From JBEVNX01 sp040507895 (GTDB lineage: Bacteria; Desulfobacterota; Binatia; JACPRU01), in NCBI GenBank assembly GCA_040507895.1, contig JBEVNX010000049.1:1-22577 (forward strand): DNA of 22,577 bases, read 5' to 3'. Under the pieces are notes generated by a model that saw nothing but the letters and a program-made list of their open reading frames with translations, did not search any database and was not told the DNA's origin. Shown one piece after another: positions 21,896 to 22,577 of this stretch (its first letter is position 1; each line of letters starts with the position of its first letter). The position numbers and the translations under genes were made by a program.

Positions 21896-22577
21896 ATGGT
21901 CAATCGACCCCGATTCCTCACTGTCCTTCTGACAACGCTGCTATCATTGCCCTGCGTTGCATCGACGTGGGCGCAGAGCCGGCCGACGCCGCCCAGGCTG
22001 GTGCTCGTCCTGGCCATCGACCAGATGCGGTTCGACTACCTGACGCGTTTTTCGCCGCTCTATGAAGGCGGCCTCCGTCTGCTGCTCGATCGCGGCGCTG
22101 TTTTCAGCAATGCGAACTACAGGCACTCGCCGACCGAAACCGGACCTGGTCATTCCGTCATCTTGTCCGGGGCTCATCCCAGCCATTCCGGCATCGTCGC
22201 GAACGAATGGTACGATGCGCACCTGAAGAAGGTCGTGAATGTCGTGGACGACGGCACTCAACGGCCGGTCGGCGGCGAGGGGCGGAGCGCCTCGCCGCTC
22301 AATTCTCTGAGCTTCACCGTCGGTGATGTGCTCAAGAAGACGAGACCCCAGTCGCGCGTCGTCAGCGTCTCTCTCAAAGATCGCTCGGCGATTCTCATGG
22401 GAGGGCGTCGCGCCGACGCGGCGTACTGGTACGAGGTGCCTAGCGGCAACTTCATTTCCAGTTCGTTCTACATGGCTGACCCTCCTGCCTGGCTCACGCG
22501 CTGGAACAGCCGGCGGCTAGCGGACCGGTACGCTGGAGAGCTCTGGACGCGGCTGTTGCCGGACGAACAGATCTACG
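21896..22577 (+). CDS. PafA-like alkaline phosphatase superfamily protein, N-terminal part
   Basis: The gene opens at ATG 21896 and runs off the right edge, giving 227 residues. Residues 1-27 form a Sec signal peptide (FLTVLLTTLLSLPCVASTWA, then Q). The mature part starts RLVLVLAIDQMRFDYLTRF with the metal-binding Asp42. The nucleophile region is SPTETGPGHSVILSGAHPSH, with Thr82 directly before GPGH. NEWYD gives Asn103, and SLKDRSAIL gives Lys161 and Arg163. This Thr plus Asn plus K-x-R set is the signature of PafA-type phosphate-irrepressible phosphomonoesterases, as opposed to the nucleotide pyrophosphatases. It would be a periplasmic or secreted zinc enzyme releasing phosphate from monoesters. 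Family length is about 530-560 residues, so over half lies outside the window. Confidence 0.88.
   Translation, partial: MVNRPRFLTVLLTTLLSLPCVASTWAQSRPTPPRLVLVLAIDQMRFDYLTRFSPLYEGGLRLLLDRGAVFSNANYRHSPTETGPGHSVILSGAHPSHSGIVANEWYDAHLKKVVNVVDDGTQRPVGGEGRSASPLNSLSFTVGDVLKKTRPQSRVVSVSLKDRSAILMGGRRADAAYWYEVPSGNFISSSFYMADPPAWLTRWNSRRLADRYAGELWTRLLPDEQIY

Overview
The window is high-GC bacterial chromosome with short gene-to-gene spacing and frequent GTG/TTG starts. Its content includes an SCP2-type thiolase with a DUF35 partner, a MAPEG protein, a DUF1254/DUF1214 remnant, an APH-like kinase, a PafA-type phosphatase and a metal-efflux operon. That mix suggests an uncultured Gram-negative soil or sediment bacterium of the delta-proteobacterial/Myxococcota/Binatota kind. 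The Gram-negative part rests on the TolC and RND genes; the lineage is inferred, since no rRNA or marker gene is present. I saw no tRNA, rRNA, CRISPR array or prophage.

Layout. (1) 1-1858, minus strand: the start of a heavy-metal RND efflux operon (Cys-rich secreted protein, TolC/CzcC outer-membrane protein, lipoprotein adaptor running off the left edge). (2) 2115-3827, plus: a two-gene unit of a thiolase-fold lipid-transfer protein lacking the usual nucleophilic Cys and its DUF35 zinc-ribbon/OB-fold partner. (3) 4022-5701: a GNAT acetyltransferase, a MAPEG membrane protein and a basic AT-hook-like DNA-binding protein. (4) 5851-7051: gene remains, namely a C-terminal RNase T2 fragment (minus) abutting a broken Cys-rich protein gene (plus). 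(5) 7204-14320: an envelope-sugar/lipid region with a GT4 glycosyltransferase and an FAD glycerol-3-phosphate dehydrogenase, bracketed by two copies of a 60-bp direct repeat, then two divergent GT-C-type membrane glycosyltransferases. (6) 14324-16080: a DUF1214 C-terminal remnant overlapping the start of a dicarboxylate/glutamate:cation symporter. (7) 16120-18707: a graveyard of an IS3-family transposase fragment, a glycosyltransferase C-terminus and a GH15 glucoamylase-like pseudogene, with one intact cupin gene among them. (8) 18785-22577: an APH-like phosphotransferase, a TerB-like protein, a small membrane protein and the 5' part of a PafA-like alkaline phosphatase. The last two genes share a perfect 17-bp element in their upstream regions.

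The most unusual signals are the 60-bp repeat pair around the GT4-glpD unit, the 17-bp shared upstream element, the clustered and mostly deletion-type gene decay beside intact neighbours, and the Cys-rich protein heading the efflux operon. I did not find a convincing new defence or mobile system.
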